From CAYRYU01 sp964428355 (GTDB lineage Bacteria; Muiribacteriota; Ozemobacteria; Ozemobacterales; Ozemobacteraceae): a DNA stretch of 18,632 nt. Every line of letters starts with the position of its first letter. Positions within the stretch are counted from its first letter, which is position 1. The notes beneath the pieces are model-generated. The model was not told the DNA's origin. It saw nothing but the letters and a program-made list of their open reading frames with translations, and did no database searches. The stretch is from positions 1 to 18,632 of the forward strand of contig CAYRYU010000129.1 in NCBI GenBank assembly GCA_964428355.1, in the 5' to 3' direction. The position numbers and the translations under genes were made by a program. Positions 1-8,674 of this stretch are shown here, piece by piece.

Positions 1-294
1 AGCGGGGTTCCCAGGCCCCCTCTCATTCCCGCAGTTCCAAGAGGTGTTTCCGCCGTCTCGAGTGGAACAACCAACGTCATCTCGTGGACACCCGTGGACT
101 ACGCCACTGGTTACAAGGTCTATTGGGGAACCGCCTCAGGAGTGACCCCGGCAAACCCAGAACCCCTTGCGAGCGAATCCAGCCCGATCATCCACTCCGG
201 TTTGAGCTCCGGAACGACCTACTACTACGTGGTTTCCTCGATCGGCCCCGGGGGAGGGGTATCCTCCGTTTCCGCCGAGGTCCATGCCCCCTGA
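1..294 (+). CDS. Fibronectin type III domain protein, C-terminal end (5' truncated by window edge)
   Basis: The frame is open from the first base to a TGA and encodes 97 residues of a protein that begins outside the window. The visible part is one FN3-like beta-sandwich repeat: a Pro-rich linker, then VISWTPVDYATGYKVYWG, then SGTTYYYVVSSIGPGG near the end. These are the strand B/C and F/G hallmarks of FN3 repeats. It closely resembles the fifth FN3 repeat of the large lipoprotein downstream, down to shared DNA encoding the GTTYYYVV stretch, so the two genes are probably paralogues from a tandem duplication. FN3 modules usually serve as spacers or binding modules in secreted or surface proteins. 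The function of the missing part cannot be told. No catalytic domain follows the repeat, so unlike its neighbour this protein ends with FN3. Confidence 0.8.
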   Translation, partial: SGVPRPPLIPAVPRGVSAVSSGTTNVISWTPVDYATGYKVYWGTASGVTPANPEPLASESSPIIHSGLSSGTTYYYVVSSIGPGGGVSSVSAEVHAP

Positions 295-368
295 CTCTTC
301 CACCCCGGGGACATTTTGGAAGCGCGCACTGACGGCATCGCAAAGCTCCTCACCGTCCGCGAACCACC

Positions 369-397
369 TTGTTTTTCCCTGCTCCGAAAAGTATAAT
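369..397 (+). promoter_or_regulatory. Predicted sigma70-type promoter for the four-gene plus-strand operon
   Basis: A perfect -10 hexamer TATAAT (392-397) lies 17 bp after TTGTTT (369-374), which keeps the TTG of the -35 consensus. The expected start of transcription is near 404, giving a leader of about 29 nt. That leader holds the ribosome-binding site GAGGAG (421-426), 6 nt before the ATG at 433. It is the only good promoter I see in the 138-bp gap between the two FN3 genes, and the close packing of the following genes suggests it serves all four. This is a consensus match by eye, without experimental support. Confidence 0.65.
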
Positions 398-432
398 CAT
401 CTCTGCGATAGTACGTTGGAGAGGAGCTTTCC

Positions 433-3400
433 ATGCGGCGTCAGGTTGTTGCGGTCTTCCTTGTCGTTGTTCTGGGAATGTTGGGGTGCCGTTTCTTCGG
501 GGAACATGGACCCGATGCAAACACGGTCCAGGTCGCGACACCGGTTTCGACCGACCCGATCCGGACTACAGGAAACGCCAGTCTGGTCGTGGCGTTCAAG
601 ATCCCCGGAAAGCCGATCATGCCCGCAGTCGAAATCCTCCCTGATGGCGCGGGAAAGCTAGCCCAACAGGGCGCGATTCTTGCCGACCCGACTGACGGAG
701 AGATCAGGGTTTCGTTCATCCTCAGGCTCATCCACCCCGGGCATCCCGAGAAGCCCTTCACCGAGTTGAAGCGGGAGGTTCCGGTCGTTGGCGGAGTTGC
801 CACCATAACTTTCTCCGGGTTGCCGCCCGAGTCGACGATCGGAACCGTCAACATCATCGGGGGCAAGAAGGAGGGGTATTCCGACTTCCACGGGGGCGTC
901 GACCTCGTCGAAACCGCCACCAACACGCTTGTAGTCGCCCCGATCGGGTCATCCGAGGACGCCGCCCAGGTCGCCCAGGTGATCAAGAACATGCTCGAGA
1001 AGCCCGAGGACTTCAAACTGATCAAGCCCAAGGTCGTCACCTCGATGGGCACCGCCCTCTACGAAGGCCGCAACCGCGTCGGAACCGAGTCCGCAAAGCT
1101 GTTGGACAACGTCCGCTCGCTTTACCTCGCCCAAACCGCGAGTTCCACTTCCGATTTGACCCAGGAAAAAGAAGGCATGCGGGAATTCATGATCTCGTAT
1201 TCAACCAACAAAGACAGGATTTATGAGGGCCAGTCAGTTGCAGTGGCTTCAGCGCCTACGGGAAGCATCCGTGCGGGCATCAGATCATGGACATGGAAGG
1301 AACTCGGCCGCTATTGGGAATTGACCATCCCCGGCCAGACCGCTTCGCGGACTTTCCGGTTGGCATTCCAGGCTGGCCCCAGTGGGAGCCGTTTCCCCTA
1401 TATCACCGATTCTCCGTTGATGGATCGGGTGGTCACCCAATCGAGATTCCAATACGTTTCCAGCAACGGGCAATCGGTCTCATGGGAGGAGAACAATCAG
1501 TTTGTTTTCCTCCCAAATCTGCAATCAGGCAATCCGGTGTTCGATTTCCTTGGGGAGATGCATGCCTACGTTGGAACGAAGGAAATCTACAACATCTATG
1601 CGTATCTGAGATATTGTGATGTTCGGGCGAAGTATCCCGGGATCGGTTGGATAGGGATTTATGTGTATCCGAACGAAAATTACCCCACCGGCCGCCGGAC
1701 GAGATTCTTTTTCGACGGGACCTGCGTCTCCCGCATCGTGATCGGAAACGACAGTTCCGTATCCGACGGGTATGAGGAGATCCCAATCGCCTCTGAATCC
1801 GCTCCGGGCGCCACCTCCGTCCTTGATCCCCCACCTTCCGGCCCACCGACCGATGTCCGGGCAACTGCCACTCATTCATCTTTCATCATCTCCTGGAGTC
1901 CAGCTTCCGGGGCCACCACCTATGACCTTTACTATTCCGATCGTCCCGGTTTGCTGACCGATGATTGCGGCTGGGTTTCCAATGTTTCCAGCCCGTATCT
2001 CCATCCCGGAGAAATCCCTATCGCAACCCCAACCTATCTCCGAATCGTTGGCCGTTCATCCGGAGGAGAGTCCCCCCCCTCGACGGAAGTGGTGGTCAAA
2101 CCTCTTCCCCCTTTCGCCCCGACGGGAGCGAAAGCCCAGCCCGGGAACGGGAACATCCTGTTTTCGTGGGACCGCGTGATTTTCAGCCCCACCCTCAGCA
2201 ACAGCTATTTCGAATACCTTGTCTGGTTTGCCAGCCACCCTATCGACCTGAACGATCCTTCTTCGGCATCTCAGGTTCAGACAAGAGCTAATTCCTACCG
2301 GGTGGATGAGGTTACCGAGGGCCAGACCTGGTATTTCTCGGTCCAGGCGATTTCCCCGAAGACCCAGTGGATCAACGGAACCCCGAAGGGGCTTTCTTCT
2401 CCCACGCCGTTAATCCAATGTTCCCTGGCAACCAACCCGCCACCCCGTCCCCCACCCGATGTTCAGGGACAGGCCGCCACCGATGGTGCAATCATTGTCT
2501 GGCAAACGGTCCCCGAAGCGGTTGAATACAAGGTGTATCAGGGAAGCACGGCCGGTTTCACCAAAGAGACGGCCGAAAAATCATACAATGTCAACAGCAG
2601 TTTCTGGAAAACCCCCGAATCCTATCCCAAGGGGACCAACCTGTTCCTTGCAGTAACCACCCTCACCAACTCCCAGGAATCGGAGTTTTCACGCCTCTTT
2701 TCCGTAAGGGTGCCGGGCAACCCTGCTCCGGCGAATTTCAGGGTCACTCCCCGTGACGGCCGAAACTTGATTTCCTGGAATCAAGTGGATGGCGCAATTG
2801 CCTATAATCTCTACTGGTCGAACTCACCGGATGTTTCCCCCACGAACGGCAACAAAATCGCCGGAGTGACGAGTCCATTCATTCACGCTGACATAACCAA
2901 CCAAACCCGGTTCTACTACATTGTTACCGCCATCGCCCCAGGCTCACTCTGGGAATCAGATCCGTCCGTTGTCCTGAGTGGGATTCCCAGACCACCCGTC
3001 ATCCCCCCACCCCCCTTGAGCGCTTCCGCCACGGTCGATCCCTCGGGAACCGGAACCCTGGTCAACTGGACAAACATGGATTATGCCGCCACCTACACGA
3101 TCTACTGGGGAACGACACCGGGAGTTGGAAAGACCTCCCCCAACAAGGTCACTGGACTGGAGGCCGGCCCCTATCACCACGAAAACCTGACCCTGGGAAC
3201 GACCTACTACTACGTCGTAACCGGTTGGGGGGCAGAAGGCGAATCCGGAATCTCTTCAGAGGCCCACGCCCGAATCGAACTCCCTCCGCCCCCTGCGGCC
3301 CCGACCGGGGTGAGGGTCTCAAACGATGGATCGACGAATGTCATTTCATGGACGGCGGTTTCCGGAGCTCTTTCATACAATGTCTACTGGGGAACAGCCT

Positions 3401-4668
3401 CGGGCTCGACATCCAACAAAGTTCCGGATGTTGCCGGACCGAGTTATTCCCACGCCGACCTTTCCCCGAACACGACCTATTATTACGTCGTTACTGCTGT
3501 TAACGCCGGCGGGGAATCCAGCAAGTCGCCCCAGGTCGGAACCACCACCCCCAATGTCGTTCTTCCGTCCGCCCCGACCGGCTTCTCCGCGATTGCCGGT
3601 CCTTCCCGGAACACGCTGACGTGGAACCAGGTTTCGGGAGCAACATCCTACAACCTGTACTGGTCGACCACCACCCCCTGCACAAAGGCGGGCGGTGTGA
3701 AGATCGCCGGGGTCTCGAGCCCCTACGTTCACAAGCGACTTGCCGCCGGAACCCCGTTGTATTACCTGGTTACGGCAGTCAACGGAAACGGTGAGTCGTC
3801 GGCTTCCACCCAGACGGGGGCAACCCCGCAGGCTCTTCCGACGACTTCGATCAACCTGGGTAACAACGTCACGATGGACTTCGTCCAGATCCCGACCGGA
3901 ACTTTCCTCATGGGAAGCCCAGAATCGGAAGAGGGAAGGTATTCCGATGAAACCCAGCACCAGGTCACCATCACCCGCCCCTTCTGGATTTCGAAAACCG
4001 AAGTAACGCAGGAGCAGTGGTTCATGGTGATGAACAACTACCCTTCCTACTTCAGCAACCCGCCATCGACCGCGAAATACCCGGTCGAGAGGGTTTCCTG
4101 GACAAGCGCCGCCACTTTCTGCAATTATCTCAGCCAGGGATTTGCACGAACCCTGTGTTACTACGACGATGTATCGGGAGTTGCTTGCAACTGGAATGCC
4201 AACGGCTTCCGGTTGCCCACCTCGGCCGAATGGGAGTACGCCTGCCGTGCGGATTCCACGACCCCGTTCGAATGGGGGTCCGGAACCTCTCCCACAACCC
4301 TCGACCTTTACGCCTGGACCGAACTCAACAGCAGCACCACCACCCATCAGACCGGCCAATTGGCCCCCAATTTCTGGGGTCTCCACGACATGAACGGAAA
4401 CGTCTGGGAATGGTGCTGGGACTGGTACGATGCGTATTCCTCGTCCCCCGAAACCGACCCCCGGGGCCCCTCAACGGCTGGAACCAACAGGGTCTGCCGA
4501 GGCGGCAGCTTCTATTCAGGGTTTGTCAGCGGATTCCCCACCCGCTTCCGCTCTGGCAGCCGGTCCTGGAACCCCCCAACCAACTACGCAGCCGAACTCG
4601 GTTTCCGCGTCGTCGTGACCGACGGCGCAACCTCCGGTTTGTCCGGATCATTCAGAAGGATACGGTGA
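433..4668 (+). CDS. Large lipoprotein: about seven FN3 repeats plus C-terminal FGE/SUMF1-fold domain
   Basis: The 1411-aa product starts with a lipoprotein signal peptide: MRR, a hydrophobic stretch, and LGMLGC with Cys19 as likely lipidation site. Residues 45-170 look beta-rich, and 170-455 are unrecognised. About seven FN3-like repeats follow (roughly 467-557, 560-655, 670-762, 763-850, 856-946, 952-1038, 1043-1133), joined by Pro-rich linkers. Residues 1137-1397 are an FGE-sulfatase (SUMF1/EgtB-type) domain, shown by PTGTFLMGSPESEEGR, ISKTEVTQEQW, GFRLPTSAEWEYACRA, GLHDMNGNVWEWCWDWY, RVCRGGSF and LGFRVV. The paired cysteines that formylglycine-generating enzymes carry after RGGS are missing, so sulfatase activation is unlikely and a binding role is more plausible. 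It is probably held in the outer membrane or facing the periplasm. GAGGAG sits 6 nt before the ATG. It heads an operon with a PhnD-like protein and a cyclase, 7 nt apart from the next gene. Confidence 0.9.
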   Translation: MRRQVVAVFLVVVLGMLGCRFFGEHGPDANTVQVATPVSTDPIRTTGNASLVVAFKIPGKPIMPAVEILPDGAGKLAQQGAILADPTDGEIRVSFILRLIHPGHPEKPFTELKREVPVVGGVATITFSGLPPESTIGTVNIIGGKKEGYSDFHGGVDLVETATNTLVVAPIGSSEDAAQVAQVIKNMLEKPEDFKLIKPKVVTSMGTALYEGRNRVGTESAKLLDNVRSLYLAQTASSTSDLTQEKEGMREFMISYSTNKDRIYEGQSVAVASAPTGSIRAGIRSWTWKELGRYWELTIPGQTASRTFRLAFQAGPSGSRFPYITDSPLMDRVVTQSRFQYVSSNGQSVSWEENNQFVFLPNLQSGNPVFDFLGEMHAYVGTKEIYNIYAYLRYCDVRAKYPGIGWIGIYVYPNENYPTGRRTRFFFDGTCVSRIVIGNDSSVSDGYEEIPIASESAPGATSVLDPPPSGPPTDVRATATHSSFIISWSPASGATTYDLYYSDRPGLLTDDCGWVSNVSSPYLHPGEIPIATPTYLRIVGRSSGGESPPSTEVVVKPLPPFAPTGAKAQPGNGNILFSWDRVIFSPTLSNSYFEYLVWFASHPIDLNDPSSASQVQTRANSYRVDEVTEGQTWYFSVQAISPKTQWINGTPKGLSSPTPLIQCSLATNPPPRPPPDVQGQAATDGAIIVWQTVPEAVEYKVYQGSTAGFTKETAEKSYNVNSSFWKTPESYPKGTNLFLAVTTLTNSQESEFSRLFSVRVPGNPAPANFRVTPRDGRNLISWNQVDGAIAYNLYWSNSPDVSPTNGNKIAGVTSPFIHADITNQTRFYYIVTAIAPGSLWESDPSVVLSGIPRPPVIPPPPLSASATVDPSGTGTLVNWTNMDYAATYTIYWGTTPGVGKTSPNKVTGLEAGPYHHENLTLGTTYYYVVTGWGAEGESGISSEAHARIELPPPPAAPTGVRVSNDGSTNVISWTAVSGALSYNVYWGTASGSTSNKVPDVAGPSYSHADLSPNTTYYYVVTAVNAGGESSKSPQVGTTTPNVVLPSAPTGFSAIAGPSRNTLTWNQVSGATSYNLYWSTTTPCTKAGGVKIAGVSSPYVHKRLAAGTPLYYLVTAVNGNGESSASTQTGATPQALPTTSINLGNNVTMDFVQIPTGTFLMGSPESEEGRYSDETQHQVTITRPFWISKTEVTQEQWFMVMNNYPSYFSNPPSTAKYPVERVSWTSAATFCNYLSQGFARTLCYYDDVSGVACNWNANGFRLPTSAEWEYACRADSTTPFEWGSGTSPTTLDLYAWTELNSSTTTHQTGQLAPNFWGLHDMNGNVWEWCWDWYDAYSSSPETDPRGPSTAGTNRVCRGGSFYSGFVSGFPTRFRSGSRSWNPPTNYAAELGFRVVVTDGATSGLSGSFRRIR
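1831..3831 (+). repeat. Tandem FN3-repeat coding array (about seven degenerate repeats)
   Basis: Within the lipoprotein gene, roughly 270-290-bp units recur. Each encodes a Pro-rich linker, a sW.....a..Y.lYw strand pair and a Tyr-rich TYYYVVTA strand. The last four units are the most alike (YNLYWS or YNVYWG, then TYYYVVTAV) and the first three are more diverged. That suggests growth of the array by recent duplication near its 3' end. The partial gene at the left window edge carries a further unit of the same kind. Confidence 0.8.
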
Positions 4669-4675
4669 AAATTCA

Positions 4676-5614
4676 TTGAAGACGCTCGAGACACGCGGCT
4701 TTACCCTGATCGTCCTGTTCCTCCTCACCGCGAATGTCGGCCTTGGATTCCTCCTCTGGAAGCGATTCGTCGAGGCCCCGGCCGCGGCGCACGACATCGT
4801 CGAATCGATCGTGGGTTACCGTTCGGAGATCCCGGCCAACTCCCCCGCCAAGGTTCCGAGGATGACCTTCCATTTCCTGCTGCCCAGGGGGTCGATCCTG
4901 AACTTCTTGAGGATCTCCAGCCCGAGATTGGCATCCGCCGCCGGGATCCTCGGGAAACCCTGCCGGGTCGAGTTCGCACGCGACCCCCTCGAGGTGATCT
5001 CCAAGGTCGAGGAAGATCCCCTCGCAGTGGGCTCCCTCAAGCCGATGGCTTTCGCCATGAACAGGAAGGGACGCAAGGTCAAGGCGGTGCTGGAACAGGG
5101 GACAAAGACCCCGAAACGGTCCCTCATCGTCGTCCGGAAGGACAGCCCCTTCGAAGATGTCCAGAGCCTCGCGGGGAAGAAGATCGCCTTCGAATCAAGG
5201 GATTCCCTCAGCGGTTACGCTTTCCCGCTCAAGGACCTCTCGGTCAAAGGGTTCTCTCCCACCCATCATTTCGGAGTCCAGCTCTTCACCGGGAACAGCC
5301 GGAACTCGGTTTTGGGAGTCATCAGCGGCGAGAACGATGCCGCAGTGGTGTCCAACTCCTTCTACGAGGAGCTCGAAAAGCCCATCCAACAACAGCTCCG
5401 GTCCGTCTACTCCTCGGAGCCCATCCCCGGGGCGGTGTTCTTCATCTCCGAGAAGGCCGACCCCGCGGTTGCAACCGGTCTCGCGTCCGCGATGGCCAGG
5501 ATCGGGGAAGGAATCCCCCGCGGATATCCCTATTCGACCTTCTTCCATGTCGGCCCGCCGCGTGAGGATCTCATCAAGGGCCTCGAAAACGGAGTGATCG
5601 ATGACTCGGACTGA
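4676..5614 (+). CDS. PhnD-like phosphate/phosphonate-type periplasmic-binding protein, membrane anchored
   Basis: The 312-aa protein has a hydrophobic N-terminal segment (residues 9-27) that acts as signal anchor or uncleaved signal peptide. A type 2 periplasmic-binding fold of the PhnD family follows. The clearest signature is IVVRKDSPFEDVQSLAGKKI (151-170), leading to FESRDSLSGYAFPLKDL; the family's second-lobe motif GENDAAVVSN is at 218-227. PhnD proteins bind phosphonates, phosphite or related anions, but many homologues are stand-alone sensors. The start is TTG: no other start in this frame lies near, GGTGA (4664-4668) stands 7 nt upstream, and a later start would remove the anchor. The stop overlaps the following cyclase gene by 14 nt. 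No permease or ATPase gene is adjacent, so I infer it presents a ligand to the cyclase next door. The ligand is unknown. Confidence 0.8.
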   Translation: MKTLETRGFTLIVLFLLTANVGLGFLLWKRFVEAPAAAHDIVESIVGYRSEIPANSPAKVPRMTFHFLLPRGSILNFLRISSPRLASAAGILGKPCRVEFARDPLEVISKVEEDPLAVGSLKPMAFAMNRKGRKVKAVLEQGTKTPKRSLIVVRKDSPFEDVQSLAGKKIAFESRDSLSGYAFPLKDLSVKGFSPTHHFGVQLFTGNSRNSVLGVISGENDAAVVSNSFYEELEKPIQQQLRSVYSSEPIPGAVFFISEKADPAVATGLASAMARIGEGIPRGYPYSTFFHVGPPREDLIKGLENGVIDDSD

Positions 5615-7862
5615 TTCAGAGCCCGCCACCCACAATCACGGATCGATCACTTTCGGAATCAGGCCGAAGCTGGCACTCGTCTTTTCTCTCGTGATCGTGT
5701 TCATCATGCTCCTGATAGTCCACGAGATCACGGTTCACGAGAAGGCAGGAAGCCTCAAACGTGCCGAGGAACGCGCCACGATGCTCGGGAACTTCATCGC
5801 GGAAAGCATGGGCGAGGACATCCTTATGGGAGAGAAACAGAGGATCGACTGGGCCCTCGAGGACCTCACCGACCGGGAAGTCCTCAAATTCTTCTTTCTC
5901 GTCTCGACCGAAAACCGGATCCTCTCGAGCAATGAGTCCGAACTTCGCGGGAAGTATCTCAGCGATTCCTGGTCGAATCAGGCCCAGGCCGCTAACCGGA
6001 CGATGGTGAGAGAGGCATTCTTTCGCGGCGAACAGGTCAACGACGCCGCAGTCCCGCTCGTCATCGGCGACCAGCGCTATGGAGTCCTCCGGCTCGGGTT
6101 CAAGACCGAAAAGGACCGGGAACAGATCGTGGATCTCCTTTTCTACAACCTGACCCTGGCAACGGCATTCCTACTGCTGGGAATCGTAGTGGCATACCTC
6201 GTTTCCCGGACCTTCCTCACCCCGATCACGGACCTTCTGGGAGCGACAATCCGGATCGGAAGGGGCGACTTCTTCGTGAGGACGAGGATACGGACATCCG
6301 ACGAGTTCGAGGAGCTCGGAGAGTCATTCAACGAGATGACCATCGAGCTCCAGAAGAAGGAGCTCCTGAAGAAATACATTTCCCAGACCGCATGGGAAGA
6401 GGGCGATTCCAACCCTGGAGCCCTCCTGCGCTCCGGCAAGAAACTCGAGGCCGCGGTTCTGTTTTCGGACGTCCGGGGCTTCACCGCCTTCTCCGAGCGC
6501 CACGAACCGGAGGAGGCGGTCGAGTTCCTCAACCGCTTTTTCGAATTCATGGTCCGCGCGATCAGCCTTTCGGGGGGAGTCGTCGACAAGTTCGTGGGCG
6601 ACTCCATCATGGGGATCTTTCTTCCCAACCACCCGAGCGGTATTTCCCCCGAGCTCAGGGCTGTCCACGCTGCATTGCGCATGAAGGCATACCTGAGGGA
6701 GTTCAATCTCCGCCAATCCCAGCTCGGCCTCGGCGAGTTCGAGGCCGGGATCGGGATCAACGCCGGGCCCGTCATCCTCGGGAACGTCGGGGCGGATTCC
6801 CGTTTCGAGTTCACGGCCATGGGGGAGACGGTAAACCTCGCGGCAAGGCTCGAGGCCGAATCCCGTGAAAGGGGGCCCGGTCTCATCCTGATTCCCGAAA
6901 GGATGGTTCCTCGGATTGAAGCAGGCGTGGAGACGCGTCCCATCGGCGCGAAGAGACTTCCTGGATCGGACGCGGAAGTGGCACTCCACCAGGTGGTCGC
7001 CCTCCGGGATCTCGAACCTCTGTTGCAGCGGGCGGGCGATCCCGGCTCGGGGGAGCGGGAAACCTCGATCCGCATCCTGGGAATCTCGGCAAGAACCGAG
7101 GCCCGGGACTTCCTCATCGACATGGTCCAACGCGCCTCCGAAGCCTTGATCCGAACGGAGGCCACGAAAGCTCTTTCGACCTTCGCGGGAAACGGGGATG
7201 GCCTGGCACTGAAGTTCCTCCTGGGAATCCTGCAGGACGAAAGGGACGAACAGGTGCTCGCCACCGCCGTCTCCAGCCTCGCGCTGGTCCGCTCCATCGA
7301 CCTCGTCCCAACCCTGAAACCCTTTCTCGGACACTCGAGTCCACGGGTCCGGGCAAATGCGATCGAGGCTCTGATGCCGCTCGATTTTCCCGAGAAAACC
7401 GAGCTTTTCCTTCCCCTCGCCGACGATTCCAACCATCGCGTGAGCTCCAACGCCATGCTCGGCCTCTGGAGCCTTGGAAACCGCGAAGTTATCGGGAGAC
7501 TGCTCGCCCTTCTGCACTCCTTCGTTCCGGCTCAACGCGCGGCAGGGGCATATTCCGTGGGAATTCTCGCACTCTCGCACCGTTTCCGGGCACTTTTCCA
7601 TCGCGAGGGAAAACCGGGTGAGCCGCAGGATGCGCGAACCGAGGGGGAAACCATCAAGAGGGCCCTTCTCGCGATGCTGAAGAACGACGACCCCACCGAA
7701 CGCATGCAGGCCGCAACTGCTCTGGGCCTTATCGGTGACCTTGAATGCATGAAGGTTCTCGAGGGATTGCACAAGCTGGAAGAGAGCCCCGCGGTCGCGT
7801 CGGAGATGGTCAACGCCGTGGTCCGGCTGGGATCACGCCTGGGAAGAACACGCGGGAGGTGA
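5601..7862 (+). CDS. Membrane receptor-type class III adenylyl cyclase with HAMP and C-terminal HEAT repeats
   Basis: The 753-aa protein begins with TM1 (about 24-42), then an extracytoplasmic region of about 135 residues that looks like a single Cache-type sensor, TM2 (about 180-202) and a HAMP domain (about 203-255). The class III cyclase domain is at 280-465. Metal-binding Asp290 (LFSDVRGFT) and Asp334 (KFVGDS), substrate-specifying Lys330 and Thr405 (FTAMGE, the class IIIb pattern), and transition-state Asn412 and Arg416 (VNLAARLE) are all present. It should therefore be active and prefer ATP, making cAMP. Residues about 484-745 are alpha-helical HEAT/PBS-type repeats (SSPRVRANAIEAL, DDPTERMQAATALGLIGD), a likely protein-interaction platform. 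GGAG sits 6 nt before the ATG. It overlaps the PhnD-like gene, which suggests coupled translation and a receptor for that protein's signal. Confidence 0.92.
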   Translation: MTRTDSEPATHNHGSITFGIRPKLALVFSLVIVFIMLLIVHEITVHEKAGSLKRAEERATMLGNFIAESMGEDILMGEKQRIDWALEDLTDREVLKFFFLVSTENRILSSNESELRGKYLSDSWSNQAQAANRTMVREAFFRGEQVNDAAVPLVIGDQRYGVLRLGFKTEKDREQIVDLLFYNLTLATAFLLLGIVVAYLVSRTFLTPITDLLGATIRIGRGDFFVRTRIRTSDEFEELGESFNEMTIELQKKELLKKYISQTAWEEGDSNPGALLRSGKKLEAAVLFSDVRGFTAFSERHEPEEAVEFLNRFFEFMVRAISLSGGVVDKFVGDSIMGIFLPNHPSGISPELRAVHAALRMKAYLREFNLRQSQLGLGEFEAGIGINAGPVILGNVGADSRFEFTAMGETVNLAARLEAESRERGPGLILIPERMVPRIEAGVETRPIGAKRLPGSDAEVALHQVVALRDLEPLLQRAGDPGSGERETSIRILGISARTEARDFLIDMVQRASEALIRTEATKALSTFAGNGDGLALKFLLGILQDERDEQVLATAVSSLALVRSIDLVPTLKPFLGHSSPRVRANAIEALMPLDFPEKTELFLPLADDSNHRVSSNAMLGLWSLGNREVIGRLLALLHSFVPAQRAAGAYSVGILALSHRFRALFHREGKPGEPQDARTEGETIKRALLAMLKNDDPTERMQAATALGLIGDLECMKVLEGLHKLEESPAVASEMVNAVVRLGSRLGRTRGR

Positions 7863-7866
7863 TGGG

Positions 7867-8616
7867 ATGCGCAATCCCCTCGTCGTGGCCGCGATCGTTC
7901 TTTTGACCGTCATTTCCGTCGGGGTGGCGGTATTTCTTTTTCGCGGATCGGAAGGAGAGAAGCTTCAGCAGACGTTTTTCGATGCGCTGAACTCCGGGGA
8001 CCGGAATGGATTGGTCTCGCTTTTCCACCCGGGGCTTCGCTCCGTAGTCGATGAACCCGTTCTGGACGCATATATGAAGTCGTTCCAGACCAACCTGGGA
8101 AAGTATCTCGGAGTCAAGAAAGGCGATTTCACGAGTTCCGTCAGATACGAGGGATCGGCGAAACGGGTTTTGGCCAAGGGAACCGTCCGGTTCTTCCTGG
8201 GCGAGGCGAAAAGCGATCTGGAGTTCATAGATGGAAAACTGATCCGTTTTTCGATCAAGTCGCCCAAAATGGAAGACTGGCTCCCAGCACTTCCCTCGAC
8301 CGACATCTACAAGGCGAAGGGGGAGGAATTCCTCCGGGCTTTCCTCGACCGGCCGGACGCCGCTTTCGAAATGATGCACGAAGCTTTGCGCAAGGAGGTC
8401 CCGATCGAAAGGATGAGGGAGCTCAGCCGGGCACGCCTCGCGGTTTCGGGGCGGGCCAGGAAAGTCGATTTCCGATGGGAAAAGTTCAGCACATCCCCAA
8501 ATCCCAACCTTCGGATTCACTATGTCGTTCAGGGGGAAAGGGCGTCTTTCGAGGCTGAACTCAAGTTCATCTTCCTCGGATTTTCCGCCCACCTAATCTC
8601 CTTCGCCATGCCCTGA
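7867..8616 (+). CDS. Membrane-anchored protein with two NTF2-like halves, function unknown
   Basis: The 249-aa product has one N-terminal hydrophobic segment (4-25) and then a soluble, probably periplasmic, part. Residues 30-137 (EKLQQTFFDALNSGDRNGLVSLFHPGLR, then alternating strands) read like an NTF2-like/SnoaL-type alpha+beta fold. Residues 150-249 repeat the plan (GEEFLRAFLDRPDAAFEMMH, then strands ending in LKFIFLGFSAHLISF). No catalytic residues are recognisable, and such domains often only bind small molecules or partners. GGAGGT (7855-7860) precedes the ATG, which lies 4 nt after the cyclase stop, so it is the last gene of the sensory operon. A role as accessory of the cyclase receptor is inferred from position only. 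Confidence 0.7.
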   Translation: MRNPLVVAAIVLLTVISVGVAVFLFRGSEGEKLQQTFFDALNSGDRNGLVSLFHPGLRSVVDEPVLDAYMKSFQTNLGKYLGVKKGDFTSSVRYEGSAKRVLAKGTVRFFLGEAKSDLEFIDGKLIRFSIKSPKMEDWLPALPSTDIYKAKGEEFLRAFLDRPDAAFEMMHEALRKEVPIERMRELSRARLAVSGRARKVDFRWEKFSTSPNPNLRIHYVVQGERASFEAELKFIFLGFSAHLISFAMP

Positions 8617-8674
8617 CCCCCCCCGCTTTTCCGGCTCGGAATGAGACATTCACGAGAGTCGGGGGCCAATACGC

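Noticed and set aside
286..315. Intrinsic terminator after the first FN3 gene (ccccgggg then acatttt)
   Set aside because: The palindrome has no loop, and an extended stem needs a bulge and a long loop. The T run is only four bases.
3373..4386. 337-codon minus-strand frame opposite the FN3/FGE region
   Set aside because: It is antisense to well-conserved FN3 and FGE motifs and encodes a Gly/Arg-rich sequence without a recognisable domain.
4501..4623. Diversity-generating retroelement variable region at the end of the FGE-fold domain
   Set aside because: FGE-fold ends are known targets, but there is no reverse transcriptase or template repeat in the window and no enrichment of AAC/AAY codons in this segment.
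4676..5614. Part of a phosphonate ABC transporter operon
   Set aside because: No permease or ATPase gene is adjacent; both neighbours are signalling or surface proteins.
6143..7772. Long minus-strand open frames (437 and 482 codons) opposite the cyclase gene
   Set aside because: The plus strand carries a full cyclase with all catalytic residues. The reverse frames are Arg/Ser/Pro-rich, have no motif, and arise from GC-biased codon use.
8617..8674. Shared bidirectional terminator between the convergent operons
   Set aside because: The gap holds a C8 run and a GGGGG run but no stable stem followed by a T-tract. A factor-dependent end is possible but cannot be seen.
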